From contig NZ_CP163444.1 of NCBI RefSeq assembly GCF_041053105.1, positions 8,092,501 to 8,156,500 of the forward strand: DNA of 64,000 nucleotides, written 5' to 3'. The translations under genes and the position numbers were made by a program. Position 1 is the first letter of the stretch. Every line of letters starts with the position of its first letter. Shown one piece after another: positions 1-9,415 of this stretch. A model generated the notes under the pieces. It searched no databases. It was given only the letters and a program-made list of their open reading frames with translations, and was not told the DNA's origin. This DNA is from Streptomyces sp. R44. Lineage in GTDB: Bacteria; Actinomycetota; Actinomycetes; Streptomycetales; Streptomycetaceae.

Positions 1-2
1 CC

Positions 3-2489
3 CTCGACGGGTTCGACCCGTTCTTCGCCCGCGCCGAGTTCGGCTTCGGCCAGGACTGCCCGGCCCTCACGGACTGCGCCGCCGACCCCTGTCCGCCGCC
101 CGCGTACCCCGAGCCGGTCATCGACTACCTCGCCAAGGACTACGAGAGCCTGCGGCGCACCCTGCTGGAACGGCTCAGCCTCACCCTGCCGCAGTGGGGG
201 GAGCGGCACGCGGCGGACCTCATGGTCGCCCTGGTCGAACTCCTCGCGTACGCCGGCGACGAGCTGAGCTACCGGCAGGACGCGGTCGCCGCCGAGGCCT
301 ATCTCGACACCGCCCGGCTGCGGACCTCGGTGCGCCGCCACACCCGGCTGGTGGACTACCCGATGCACGACGGCTGCGCCGCCCGCGCGTTCGTCTGCCT
401 GAACGCGCCCGCCCGGATCACCCTGGCCGCCGGCACGTTCCGGTTCAGGGCCGGCCCGGAGATCTTCGAGCCCGTCACCGCCGAGGACGTCACCGTCCAT
501 CCGGCCCACGGACGGATCCCGCTGTGGGCGTGGGGCGAACCGGAGTTCTGTCTGCCCGCCGGGGCGACCTCGGCGGCCCTGCGGGACGGGAAGGGCTTCC
601 GCGGCCTCGCCCTGGCGCCGGGTGACGTCCTGGTCCTCGAAGAGGCCGTCGGCGCGCAGACCGGCCTGGAGGCCGATGCCGACCGCACCCACCGTCAGGC
701 CGTGCGGCTCGTCGAGGTCCGGGAATCGGCCGACTGCCTCTACGACCAGCGTCTGCTGGAGGTGACCTGGGCCGCGGAGGACGCCCTCCGGTTCCCGCTG
801 CGCGTGACGGCGGTCGGCGGCAAGGACTGCCGGCAGCTGCAGATCGGGGTGGCCCGCGGCAACGCCGTACTCGTCGAACACGGAGCCGGCCGCACCTGGT
901 GCGGCCGGGAACCCGAGCGGTTCACCTGGCCGGCCCCGCCTCCCGGCGAACCCGGATGCCCCTGCCCGCCCGGCTTCGGCTGCGCGCACACCGGCGGCCC
1001 GGCCCGGCTGCCCGCGTATCCGCCGCTGCCGGTCGGCTGCTCACCGGCCGTACCGGGCGAACCGAACGCGGGCAGCGTCACCTTCAGCGCCCCCTTCCCG
1101 GCACCGGCCGACGTCGCGCGCGGCCAGGCCGCCCGTCTCGACGGCGTCGCGGACCGGGCCCGCGAGCGCCTGCTCGGTCTGCTGCGGGCAGCCGAGAGCG
1201 GCACCCCGCCCGACGCGGCGGCCATCTCCTGGCTGACGACCGTCTTCGGCGCCCGGGCGCTCGGCCGCCCGCCGCTGGGCACGGACCCGGCCGGCGCGCT
1301 GCGCACCCTCTCGGCCCGCTTCGACGAACTCCTGGAGCGCAAACTGGACCGGCTGCGGGAACTCGCCGCCCGGGCGCGGGCCGGGTACGTCCTGCGGGGC
1401 GACGACGAGGGCTGGGAGACCGGCCAGAGCTGGGGCGAGGACGAGGGGGACGCGCTCGACCCCGCCCGGACCGTCTTCCACGGGCCCGCCGCCCGGGCCC
1501 TGGCACCCGACCCGAGGGAAGCCCTCCCCGCCGTGCGGGTGACCGCAGCGGCCGGCGGCGACCCCTGGCTGCCCCGGCGCGACCTGCTCGACAGCGGACC
1601 CGCCGACCGCGACATGGTCGGCGAGGCCGACGAGGACGGCGTGCTCCGTCTGCGCTTCGGCGACGGCACGGCCGGCGCCCTGCCCGCTCCGGGCACCGTC
1701 CTCGAACTGCGGTACCGCCTGGGCAACGGCCTGGCCGGGAACGTGGCGGCGGAGGCCATCGACGCGATCGAACTCTGCCGCACCACGGGTGTCACCGTCG
1801 AGGTGCGCAACCCCTTGCCGGCCACCGGCGGCACCGACCCCGAGCCCGTCGCCCAGGTCCGTGCGCGAGCGCCGCACGAGGCGGCACGCCGGCTCCTGCG
1901 CGCCGTCGCCGCCCAGGACTACGCGACCCTGGCCGCCGAGGCGCCCGGAGTGCAGCGGGCCGGAGCCCGGCTGCGCTGGACGGGCGCCTGGTACGAGGCG
2001 CAGGTCTCCGTCGACGCTCTCGGCACGCCGACCGCCCCCGCCGCGCTCCTCGACGTGGTGCGCGAGCGGCTCCACCGCGCCCGCCGGATCGGCCACGACC
2101 TCGTCGTCGGCTCCGCGCGGACGGTGCCGCTGCGTCTTGCCCTGTGCGTGGTGGCCGAACCGCACGCCGTGGCCGGTCATGTGCGGACGGCGGTGGCCCG
2201 GGTGCTCGGCACCGGGACGCTCCCCGACGGCACGCGCGGGCTCTTCCACCCCGACGAGCTGACCTTCGGCACGGCCGTGCGGGTGAGCCGGATCGTCGCC
2301 GCGGTCGCCGCCGTGCCCGGCGTCCGGTCGGCGAAGGTCACCGCCCTCGAGCGGCTCTTCGAGCCGTCCGGGCAGCCGCTGCGCGACGGGGTCCTGACCC
2401 TGGGCCCGCACGAGGTGCCCCGGCTGGACGGCGATCCGGCCCGACCCGAGCACGGCGTTCTGGAACTGGAGATCGGAGGCGGCCGATGA
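3..2489 (+). CDS. Baseplate assembly protein (baseplate-J-like, TIGR02243 type), 5' end outside window
   Basis: This is a structural protein of a phage-tail-like contractile injection particle, expected in the baseplate wedge. The reading frame is open from base 3 with coding-like sequence, so the true start lies left of the window; the first internal ATG at 222 is not the start. The N-terminal part carries the family's recognisable segment (DYLAKDYESLRRTLLERL, then LVELLAYAGDELSYRQDAV, then TARLRTSVRRHTRLVDY). The middle has a Cys/Pro-rich insertion around bases 900-990 (GCPCPPGFGC). The C-terminal third contains the usual VRNPLPATGGTDPE loop followed by a baseplate-J-like fold. It overlaps the next gene by 4 bases (ATGA). 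The family call rests on remembered motifs plus the neighbouring tail genes. Confidence 0.85.
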   Translation, partial: LDGFDPFFARAEFGFGQDCPALTDCAADPCPPPAYPEPVIDYLAKDYESLRRTLLERLSLTLPQWGERHAADLMVALVELLAYAGDELSYRQDAVAAEAYLDTARLRTSVRRHTRLVDYPMHDGCAARAFVCLNAPARITLAAGTFRFRAGPEIFEPVTAEDVTVHPAHGRIPLWAWGEPEFCLPAGATSAALRDGKGFRGLALAPGDVLVLEEAVGAQTGLEADADRTHRQAVRLVEVRESADCLYDQRLLEVTWAAEDALRFPLRVTAVGGKDCRQLQIGVARGNAVLVEHGAGRTWCGREPERFTWPAPPPGEPGCPCPPGFGCAHTGGPARLPAYPPLPVGCSPAVPGEPNAGSVTFSAPFPAPADVARGQAARLDGVADRARERLLGLLRAAESGTPPDAAAISWLTTVFGARALGRPPLGTDPAGALRTLSARFDELLERKLDRLRELAARARAGYVLRGDDEGWETGQSWGEDEGDALDPARTVFHGPAARALAPDPREALPAVRVTAAAGGDPWLPRRDLLDSGPADRDMVGEADEDGVLRLRFGDGTAGALPAPGTVLELRYRLGNGLAGNVAAEAIDAIELCRTTGVTVEVRNPLPATGGTDPEPVAQVRARAPHEAARRLLRAVAAQDYATLAAEAPGVQRAGARLRWTGAWYEAQVSVDALGTPTAPAALLDVVRERLHRARRIGHDLVVGSARTVPLRLALCVVAEPHAVAGHVRTAVARVLGTGTLPDGTRGLFHPDELTFGTAVRVSRIVAAVAAVPGVRSAKVTALERLFEPSGQPLRDGVLTLGPHEVPRLDGDPARPEHGVLELEIGGGR

Positions 2490-5400
2490 ACAGCCACGGC
2501 GGACCCGGCGACATCGTCGGCGGCGCGAGCGACTGCGGGTGCGGCGGCTGCGGCCCGCACTCCGGGCCGCCCACCCCGGCGGACGTGTACAATCCGCCGG
2601 GCCTGTCCGCCCTCCGCTACCGGGCCGGAACGCACGGGCAGTTCATGGCCTCGATGCGGGAGCGGATCGCGAGCCGGCCCGCGCTCGCGGCACTGCGCAC
2701 CCGCGAGCCGGACGACCCCGCGATCGCGCTGCTCGACTGCTGGGCGGTCGTCGCCGACATCCTCACCTTCTACACCGAGCGCCATGCCCAGGAGGGTTTC
2801 GTGGCCACGGCCGGGGAGCAGGAGTCGCTCGTCCTGCTCGGCCGCCTCGTCGGCCACCGTCCACGGCCCGCGCTCGGCGCCGGCGGCCACCTCGCCTACA
2901 CCCTCGACCCGGGGGCCCGATCCACCGTGCCGGCCGGAACACAGGCCAGGAGCGTGCCCTCCCCGGGGCAGTTGCCGCAGACCTTCGAGACCGCCGAGGA
3001 CCTCGACGCCGACGCGCAGTGGAACACCCTGGCGGTCCGCCTCACGGCGCCCCCGCCGCTGTCCCCGTACTCCTCCCGCGACGGCGGCCCCGAACCCGTC
3101 ACCTTCACCGGCGCCGCGCTCAACCTCAGGGCAGGCGACAGGATCCTCGTCCTGTTCGCCGCCGGGCAGACGCCCCAGGTGCGGACCGTCGCCGACGTCA
3201 CCCCCGATTTCACGCTCGGACGAACCACGGTGACCTTCCTCCGGGAAGCCCCGCCCGATCTTCCCGCCCGGGCCCACTCCGCCCTGAGCTCCGCGGAGCG
3301 CGCCGCCCCGCGCCGCGCCGCGGTCGAGCCGCTCCGCGCGGCCCTGGAGGAGGCACGCGACCTCCTGACGCCCGAGACCGACCCCGACGACCTGTACGAG
3401 GCGCTGGCCCAGGCGGACCGCCTGGTCGCGGAGGGCATCGCCTTCCTCCCGGAGGTACGGGACGGCGTGCTGGCCCGCTGGGCCGACCGGGAAGTCGCCC
3501 GGGCGGTACGGGCCGTGCGCGCGGCGCTCGTCGCCGTGGCCGCCGACCGGCGCCGAAGCCTGCCCGACATCGAGTACCTGCGCGAACTCGCCCGCAGTCT
3601 GGTCTGCCCCGCCTCGCACGAGGACCGCAGCGCGGGAGACGAGGAGTGCGACCGGGCGACGGCGCTCGTCGCCACCGCCGCCGTCCTGCCGGCCCTGCGC
3701 CGTACGCCCGCCCGCCTCCCGGCCTCCGGCCGAGAGGTCGGCACGTCCCTCGGCGCCTTGTGGGACCCGCGGTCCGACGCCGTCCCCGGCCTGCTCGCCG
3801 CCGCCGACCCCCGGCTCGCGGGAAGCATCCACCGGGCCTGGGCGACCCAGCGGATCGCCGCACCGCGGCAGACGTCCGGCATCCAGGTCCTGAGGATCAA
3901 GGGCCGCCCGCTCGCCGGGCCCCGCACCGGGGACGGCTCGGAGACCGAGAACATCTACCTGGAGGGCGCGCACGACGGCGTGCTGCCGGGCATGCACGTC
4001 GTCACCGAGCAGGCCCGTGACGACGGTTCCTCGCCCCAGGTGTTCGTGGTGGAGGTGGTGACGACGGCCCAGGTGCGGCTGCCCGTGCCGACACCGGAGG
4101 ACGCCCCGCCGATCACCGTCCCGGTCACCCGGATCACCGTCGACGGCGCATGGTACGAGGACCACGACGGCAGGGTGCCCTACGAGAGCATCACCGTACG
4201 GACCGGCGGCGACCCCCTCGTCCTCGCGGAGCAGCCGGTCACCGAGGACGTCGCGGGCAGCCGGATCGAACTCGCGCAGGTCCACGCCGGGTTGCGGCCG
4301 GGCCGGCGCCTGATCGTCTCCGGGGAGCGGACCGACATCCCCGGGACGACGGGAGTCACCGCCGCCGAACCGGTGATGCTCGCGGCGGTCCGGCAGAGCC
4401 TCGGCGCCGACGGGCCCGGGGAGTCGGTCCGCACGACCCTCCTCCTCGCGGCCCCGCTCGCCTACACGTACCGGCGCGACACGGTGGTGATCCACGGCAA
4501 CGTCGTCCCCGCGACACAAGGGGAGACACGTACGGAGGTGCTCGGCAGCGGCGACGCCGCCCGCGCCCGGCAGTCCTTCCCGCTGCGCCAGGTGTCCGCC
4601 TCCGCCCCGCTCACGCACCTGCCCGCCGCCACCGCCGACGGCGCCGAACCCGCCCTGACCGTACGGGTGGACCAGGTCCGCTGGCACCTCTCCGAGGACC
4701 TGTCGCTCCTCGGCCCCCAGGACCACGGCCACCGGTTGACCGAACGCCCGGGAACGGCATCGGTCGCCTTCGGGGACGGGATCCACGGATCACGGCTCCC
4801 CACGGGTCTGGAGAACGTCACCGCCACGTACCGCACCGGTGCGGGAGCCGGCGGCAACCTGCCGGCCGGCCGGATCACCCAGCTCGCCGGCCGGCCCCCC
4901 GGCGTCAACGCCGTGACCAACCCGCTGCCCTCCACGGGCGGCACGGACGCCGACGGACCCGAAGACATCCGCGCCGGCGTTCCGCTGCGCTGCCGCGCCC
5001 TGGACCGGCTGGTGTCCGTGCAGGACTACGCCGATTTCGCCCGGGCCCGCCCGGGCATCGGACGGGCCACGGCCGCCCGCCTGTTCGACGGGCGACGAGA
5101 GCTCGTGCACCTCACCGTCGCCGGCGTCGACGACGCCCCGATCGACGTCTCGGACCCGCTGCTCAGCGGCCTGACCACCGCCCTGGCCGCATACGGCGAC
5201 CCCCACCTGCCCGTCACCGTCGACGTCCGCGAACGCGTCGTTCTCGTCCTGTCGGCAGGACTCAGAGTGCTGCCCGACCACACCTTCGACACCGTCGAGA
5301 CGGCCGTACGGGCGGCGCTGCTCCGCACCCTCGGCTTCGCCGCACGCGACCTCGCCCGGCCGGCCCACCTGAGCGAGGTGCTCGCCACCGCACAGGCCGT

Positions 5401-5770
5401 GCCCGGCGTCGACCACCTCGACGTCGACGTCTTCGCCGGAATCCCGGCGACCGGCGACCCCCTGGCCCTCGTCCGTCTGCCCGCCTCGCTGCGGGAGGCG
5501 GCGGACGCCGTCGACGCGCGGCCGGCCCGGGCCCTGCGCACGTTCCACACCGTGGGCCAGGACGCCACCGGGTCCGACGACACCCTCACCTCGATCGCCC
5601 TCGCACACGGGCTGAGCGTGGCCGAACTCGTCGCCCTCAACCCCACGCTGCGCGCGGTCGGTCTGCGGCAGGGCCGCCGACTGACCGTCTTCTCCGGCAT
5701 CCGCCCCGCCCAGCTCGCCGTGTTCGCCCCCGACCTGCCCGAGACGCTGATCCTGCGGAGGATCCCATGA
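2486..5770 (+). CDS. Second baseplate assembly protein (TIGR02243 type) with C-terminal LysM-like segment
   Basis: A 1094-residue baseplate-J-like protein, paralogous in layout to the preceding gene. The ATG at 2486 overlaps the upstream stop (ATGA), which supports translational coupling and this start. The N-terminus has a Cys/Gly-rich patch (DCGCGGCG), then the family signature (LDCWAVVADILTFYTERHAQEGF, shortened here to the ILTFYTERHAQEGF part, near residues 90-105). A central coiled, charged insertion (about residues 280-400) is followed by the baseplate core with a NPLPSTGGTDADGPEDIR loop. The last 75 residues (TLTSIALAHGLSVAELVALN, then LRQGRRLTV) resemble a LysM repeat, unusual on a baseplate-J protein. 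Followed with ATGA overlap by the tail-I gene. Confidence 0.85.
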   Translation: MNSHGGPGDIVGGASDCGCGGCGPHSGPPTPADVYNPPGLSALRYRAGTHGQFMASMRERIASRPALAALRTREPDDPAIALLDCWAVVADILTFYTERHAQEGFVATAGEQESLVLLGRLVGHRPRPALGAGGHLAYTLDPGARSTVPAGTQARSVPSPGQLPQTFETAEDLDADAQWNTLAVRLTAPPPLSPYSSRDGGPEPVTFTGAALNLRAGDRILVLFAAGQTPQVRTVADVTPDFTLGRTTVTFLREAPPDLPARAHSALSSAERAAPRRAAVEPLRAALEEARDLLTPETDPDDLYEALAQADRLVAEGIAFLPEVRDGVLARWADREVARAVRAVRAALVAVAADRRRSLPDIEYLRELARSLVCPASHEDRSAGDEECDRATALVATAAVLPALRRTPARLPASGREVGTSLGALWDPRSDAVPGLLAAADPRLAGSIHRAWATQRIAAPRQTSGIQVLRIKGRPLAGPRTGDGSETENIYLEGAHDGVLPGMHVVTEQARDDGSSPQVFVVEVVTTAQVRLPVPTPEDAPPITVPVTRITVDGAWYEDHDGRVPYESITVRTGGDPLVLAEQPVTEDVAGSRIELAQVHAGLRPGRRLIVSGERTDIPGTTGVTAAEPVMLAAVRQSLGADGPGESVRTTLLLAAPLAYTYRRDTVVIHGNVVPATQGETRTEVLGSGDAARARQSFPLRQVSASAPLTHLPAATADGAEPALTVRVDQVRWHLSEDLSLLGPQDHGHRLTERPGTASVAFGDGIHGSRLPTGLENVTATYRTGAGAGGNLPAGRITQLAGRPPGVNAVTNPLPSTGGTDADGPEDIRAGVPLRCRALDRLVSVQDYADFARARPGIGRATAARLFDGRRELVHLTVAGVDDAPIDVSDPLLSGLTTALAAYGDPHLPVTVDVRERVVLVLSAGLRVLPDHTFDTVETAVRAALLRTLGFAARDLARPAHLSEVLATAQAVPGVDHLDVDVFAGIPATGDPLALVRLPASLREAADAVDARPARALRTFHTVGQDATGSDDTLTSIALAHGLSVAELVALNPTLRAVGLRQGRRLTVFSGIRPAQLAVFAPDLPETLILRRIP

Positions 5771-7920
5771 CCGCCGAGCCCGGGCCGAGCCTCTACGACC
5801 TGCTGCCCGCCCTCCACCGGCGCCGCGACGCCGAGCAGGGCGGGCCGCTGGAGGCGCTCCTCGGCGTGATCGAGGAGCAGCGCGCCGTCGTCGGCCAGGC
5901 GATCGACCAGAGCTACGCCGACCTGTTCGTCGAGACCTGCCAGGCGTGGGTACTGCCCTACCTCGGGGCCCTGGTGGGCTACGCGCCGCTGCCCGGATAC
6001 GAGGAGGTGCTCGCCCGCCGGGACGAGAGCGCGGCCCGGCTCGCCCGCGTCGTCGCGCCCCGCCGCGACGTCGCCCGCACACTGGCCGACCGCCGCCGCA
6101 AGGGGACCCTCGCCGTCCTGGAGGACCTCGCCCGGGACGTCGCCGACTGGCCCGCCCGGGCCGTGGAGTTCCGGCACCTGCTCGGCTTCCACCAGCCCGT
6201 GCGGCTGTACGCCACGCACCCGGCGGACACCGCGGACCGGCTGCGCCGCGGGCAACTGGCCGACCTGCGGCGCGGCGCGGAACTCGACCTGGTGGACGGG
6301 CCCTTCGACCGGCTCGCCCACACCGTCGACGTGCGCCGGCTCGACTCCGCACACCGCCCTGGCGGCCGCCACGGCATCCCGGCCGTCGGCCTGTTCGTGT
6401 GGCGTCTCGGCGCCTACCCCGTCACCCGCGCTCCGGCGTACTGCCGTGACCGCGACCGCGCCCACTACACGTTCAGCGTCCTGGGCAACGACACACCGCT
6501 CGCGACCCGGCCGGTGCGCGAACCGGCGCCCCACCACATCGCGGACGAGACCAACGTGCCCGGCCTGATCCGGCGCCGTGCCTTCGAGACGAGCACGGCG
6601 CACTACTACGGCCCCGGCAAGAGCCTCTGCGTCTACGTCGACGACGAGCCCGTCCCGCTCACGGCGATCGTCCCGGCGGACCTCTCCCGGTGGAGCTACG
6701 TTCCGCGGCGCGGCCAGGTCGCCGTCGATCCGGTTCTGGGACGCATCGCCTTCCCGGCCCGCTCCGCGCCCGACACCGGCGTCCGGGTCAGCTACCACTA
6801 CGCGTTCGCGGCGGCCCTGGGCGGCGGCGAGTACCCCCGTACGGAACCGGTGCCGGAGCCCGCGCCCGGTGCTCCGGCCCCGGCGGAGCCCTATCGCGTG
6901 GGCCCCGGGCAGCGGTTCGAACGACTCAAGGACGCCCTCGTGGCATGGCGCCGCGACAAGGCGGCCGACCCGTCCCGCCGTCAGGCGGTCATCGAACTGG
7001 TGGGGCCGGCGGTGCTGCAGGAGCAGATCGACATCCGCCTCGACCGCGGCGACCGGCTCACCGTACGCGCCGCGCCCGGCAGCCGCCCCGTCCTGCGTCT
7101 CCTCGACTGGTACGCCAACCGCCCCGACGCCCTGCGGATCACCGGCACCGGCAGGGGCAAGGGCCCCCTGCCGGAGATCAGGCTCGCGGGCCTGCTGGTG
7201 ACCGGGCGCAGCGTCCGGGTGCAGGGCGCCGTCGGACGGGTCACGATCAGCCACTGCACCCTCGTCCCGGGGTGGTCGCTGGACGCGGAGGGGCACTGCG
7301 AGCACCCGCAGCAGCCAGGCCTCGAACTCGTCCGCACACCCGCCTGCCTGGAGATCGAGCACAGCATCACCGGCACGCTCGTCGTCGTCGCCGACGAGAC
7401 CCGCAGCGGCCCCAACCAGGTCTTCCTCTCCGACTCCGTCCTCGACGCCACCTCCGCCGCGCTGCCCGCGCTCACGGGCCCCGACGGCGAGTGCGCGTAC
7501 GCCGAGCTGTCGGCGCGCCGCACCACGGTCATCGGCTCGGTGCACGTCCAGTCCGTCGGCCTCGTGGAGAACTCCCTGCTCGACGGCGAGGTCGAGGTCT
7601 GCGTGCGCCAGCGCGGCTGCATCCGCTTCTCCTACCTGGCGCCCGGCTCGCGCACACCGGCTCCCTTCCACTGCGAGCCGGCCCACTCCGGCGCACCGGA
7701 CCGCGTGGTCCCCCGCTTCACCAGCACCCGCTACGGAACCCCCGGGTACGGCCAACTCGCGCCCGGATGCGCCGAGGAGATCCGGCGCGGCGCGGACGAC
7801 GGCTCCGAACTCGGCGCCTTCCACGACCTGTTCCAGCCCCAGCGCGACGACGGGCTGCGCACGAGGCTGGCGGAGTTCACGCCGGCCGGCGCTTCGAGCG
7901 ACGTCCTGTTCGTCACCTGA
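5767..7920 (+). CDS. Phage-tail-like protein (gpI/TIGR02242 type) with beta-helix C-terminal part
   Basis: A 717-residue tail protein expected to link baseplate and fibre in the injection particle. The start ATG overlaps the previous stop (ATGA). The N-terminal 150 residues match tail-I proteins (SLYDLLPALHRRRDAEQG, then DLFVETCQAWVLPYLGALVG). From about residue 380 to 640 there are short repeating strands with small and hydrophobic residues (LRLLDWYANRPDALRITGTG, LAGLLVTGRSVRVQGAVGRV, ISHCTLVPGW), as expected for a right-handed beta-helix. The protein is therefore much longer than a minimal gpI and may itself carry the receptor-contact or fibre function. The fold of the C-terminal part is inferred from pattern only. 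Confidence 0.8.
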   Translation: MTAEPGPSLYDLLPALHRRRDAEQGGPLEALLGVIEEQRAVVGQAIDQSYADLFVETCQAWVLPYLGALVGYAPLPGYEEVLARRDESAARLARVVAPRRDVARTLADRRRKGTLAVLEDLARDVADWPARAVEFRHLLGFHQPVRLYATHPADTADRLRRGQLADLRRGAELDLVDGPFDRLAHTVDVRRLDSAHRPGGRHGIPAVGLFVWRLGAYPVTRAPAYCRDRDRAHYTFSVLGNDTPLATRPVREPAPHHIADETNVPGLIRRRAFETSTAHYYGPGKSLCVYVDDEPVPLTAIVPADLSRWSYVPRRGQVAVDPVLGRIAFPARSAPDTGVRVSYHYAFAAALGGGEYPRTEPVPEPAPGAPAPAEPYRVGPGQRFERLKDALVAWRRDKAADPSRRQAVIELVGPAVLQEQIDIRLDRGDRLTVRAAPGSRPVLRLLDWYANRPDALRITGTGRGKGPLPEIRLAGLLVTGRSVRVQGAVGRVTISHCTLVPGWSLDAEGHCEHPQQPGLELVRTPACLEIEHSITGTLVVVADETRSGPNQVFLSDSVLDATSAALPALTGPDGECAYAELSARRTTVIGSVHVQSVGLVENSLLDGEVEVCVRQRGCIRFSYLAPGSRTPAPFHCEPAHSGAPDRVVPRFTSTRYGTPGYGQLAPGCAEEIRRGADDGSELGAFHDLFQPQRDDGLRTRLAEFTPAGASSDVLFVT

Positions 7921-7948
7921 CCCGTCCCTTCCGAAAGGCACGCACACC

Positions 7949-9415
7949 ATGGCCGTGGACATCTCACGCGTCTCGTTCGACCCGTCCAAGCACTACTCCC
8001 GCCTCATCCACCAGCAGGGCCGCGTCACGCTCGACGCCGACGCCAACGAACAGACACAGGTCCTCCTGCACTACCTGCGCACCGTCGTCGCCGACGTGCT
8101 CGGGCCCACCGCCCGCCCCGAGTCCGCTCCCGGGTTCGACGTCTCCCGGGTGCCGGACGACCCGGACGCGGACCTGCTGATCGGGCCCGGACGCCTGTAC
8201 GTCGACGGGCTGCTCGTCGAGAGCGGCGAGGAGACCACGTACCTCGGCCAGCCCGAGGGCTACGTCGACCCGGACCGAGGCGCGGTCCCCGACGGCCCCT
8301 TCGGGGTGTACCTGCGGGCCTGGGAGCGTGAGATCACCGCGATCCAGGACCCGTCGATCCGCGAGGTCGCGCTCGGCGCCACCGGCCCCGACACCGCGGC
8401 CCGCGCCAAGGTGGTCTGGCAGGTCGCCCTGCACCCGTACGGGAACGACGACCCCGGCAGCTCCGGAGCGGCGGACGCCCTGCGCACCTGGCTGGCCCGC
8501 CTGCACGGGCCGAAGGGCCGGATGGCCGCCCGCACCGGGGACGACCGCACAGGTCCCGCCGAACCGTGCGTCATCGCCCCCGAAGCCCGGTACCGCGGAC
8601 CGGAGAACCAGCTCTACCGGGTGCAGATCCACACCTCCGGCGTCGGCGCCCGGCCCGGCGACGACCACACCCACCTCCACCCCGTGCCCGCGGCCCGCAA
8701 GCGGGGAGCGGCGGCCAGGGGAAAGGCCGCCGAACCGGACACCGCCACCTTCGTCTGGTCCCGGGAGAACGCCTCCGTCGCCTTCCCGGTCGCCCGGGTC
8801 GCCGGCCCCGTCGTGACCCTGGAGTCCTGGGGGCGGGACGGCAGCCTCGGCCTCGACGTGGGTGACTGGGTCGAACTGCTCGACGACGCCACGGCCGTAC
8901 GGGCGGCGGACGACCTGCCGACCGCCCCCGCGCCGCGCATCCACCGGATCACCGCCCTGGACGTGGCCGGCCGGACCGTGACGCTGGACGCCGACCCGAA
9001 CGACGCCGCCCCCGGTGCCGAGCCCCCGGCCCCGGCCGTGACCGGAGATCCCGAGCTGCACCCGTACCTGCGCAGGTGGGACCACCGCCCGCCGCCGGGA
9101 GCGGACGCCCTGCCGGTCGTCCTCGACACGTGGATTCCGCTGGAGGACGGCGTCGAGGTGCGGTTCAGCGCCCCGCCGGCGCCGGACGACCTTCCCAAGA
9201 AGGCGGCGCACAAGCCGCCCCGTTTCCGGCGCGGAGACCACTGGCTCGTGCCGGCCCGTACCGTCTCCGGCGACGTGCTCTGGCCGCAGGACCCGGAAGG
9301 CCCGGCCGCCGTGGAGCCGCACGGTGTGGTCTACCGGTACGCACCGCTGGCCTACGTGCCCGCCCAGGGCGACCCCGTCCCCCTCGTGCCCGTCTTCACG
9401 CCCCTGTTCCCGTGA
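7949..9415 (+). CDS. DUF6519 domain protein of the injection-system locus
   Basis: A 488-residue protein beginning MAVDISRVSFDPSKHYSRLI followed by HQQGRVTLDADANEQTQVLL, the N-terminal signature of DUF6519 proteins, which recur next to baseplate genes of contractile injection systems. The ATG at 7949 follows a purine-rich GAAAGG site. There is no signal peptide or membrane segment. The gene lies 28 bases after the tail-I gene and overlaps the DUF4157 gene by 4 bases, so it is in the same transcription unit. Its biochemical role is unknown to me; a structural or cargo-attachment role at the particle tip is the simplest inference from position. Confidence 0.8.
   Translation: MAVDISRVSFDPSKHYSRLIHQQGRVTLDADANEQTQVLLHYLRTVVADVLGPTARPESAPGFDVSRVPDDPDADLLIGPGRLYVDGLLVESGEETTYLGQPEGYVDPDRGAVPDGPFGVYLRAWEREITAIQDPSIREVALGATGPDTAARAKVVWQVALHPYGNDDPGSSGAADALRTWLARLHGPKGRMAARTGDDRTGPAEPCVIAPEARYRGPENQLYRVQIHTSGVGARPGDDHTHLHPVPAARKRGAAARGKAAEPDTATFVWSRENASVAFPVARVAGPVVTLESWGRDGSLGLDVGDWVELLDDATAVRAADDLPTAPAPRIHRITALDVAGRTVTLDADPNDAAPGAEPPAPAVTGDPELHPYLRRWDHRPPPGADALPVVLDTWIPLEDGVEVRFSAPPAPDDLPKKAAHKPPRFRRGDHWLVPARTVSGDVLWPQDPEGPAAVEPHGVVYRYAPLAYVPAQGDPVPLVPVFTPLFP

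Noticed and set aside
899..2485. Long Arg/Pro-rich open frame leading into the second baseplate gene
   Set aside because: It is the +2 shadow of the first baseplate gene; the real start is ATG 2486 with an ATGA overlap.
5026..7989. Long antisense open frame opposite the tail-I gene
   Set aside because: Antisense frames stay open in GC-rich DNA; its protein is biased in composition and has no recognisable domain, while the + strand has clear family motifs.
9076..9411. Upstream extension of the DUF4157 frame
   Set aside because: Low-complexity shadow of the DUF6519 gene; GTG 9412 gives a coupled start and a sensible N-terminus.
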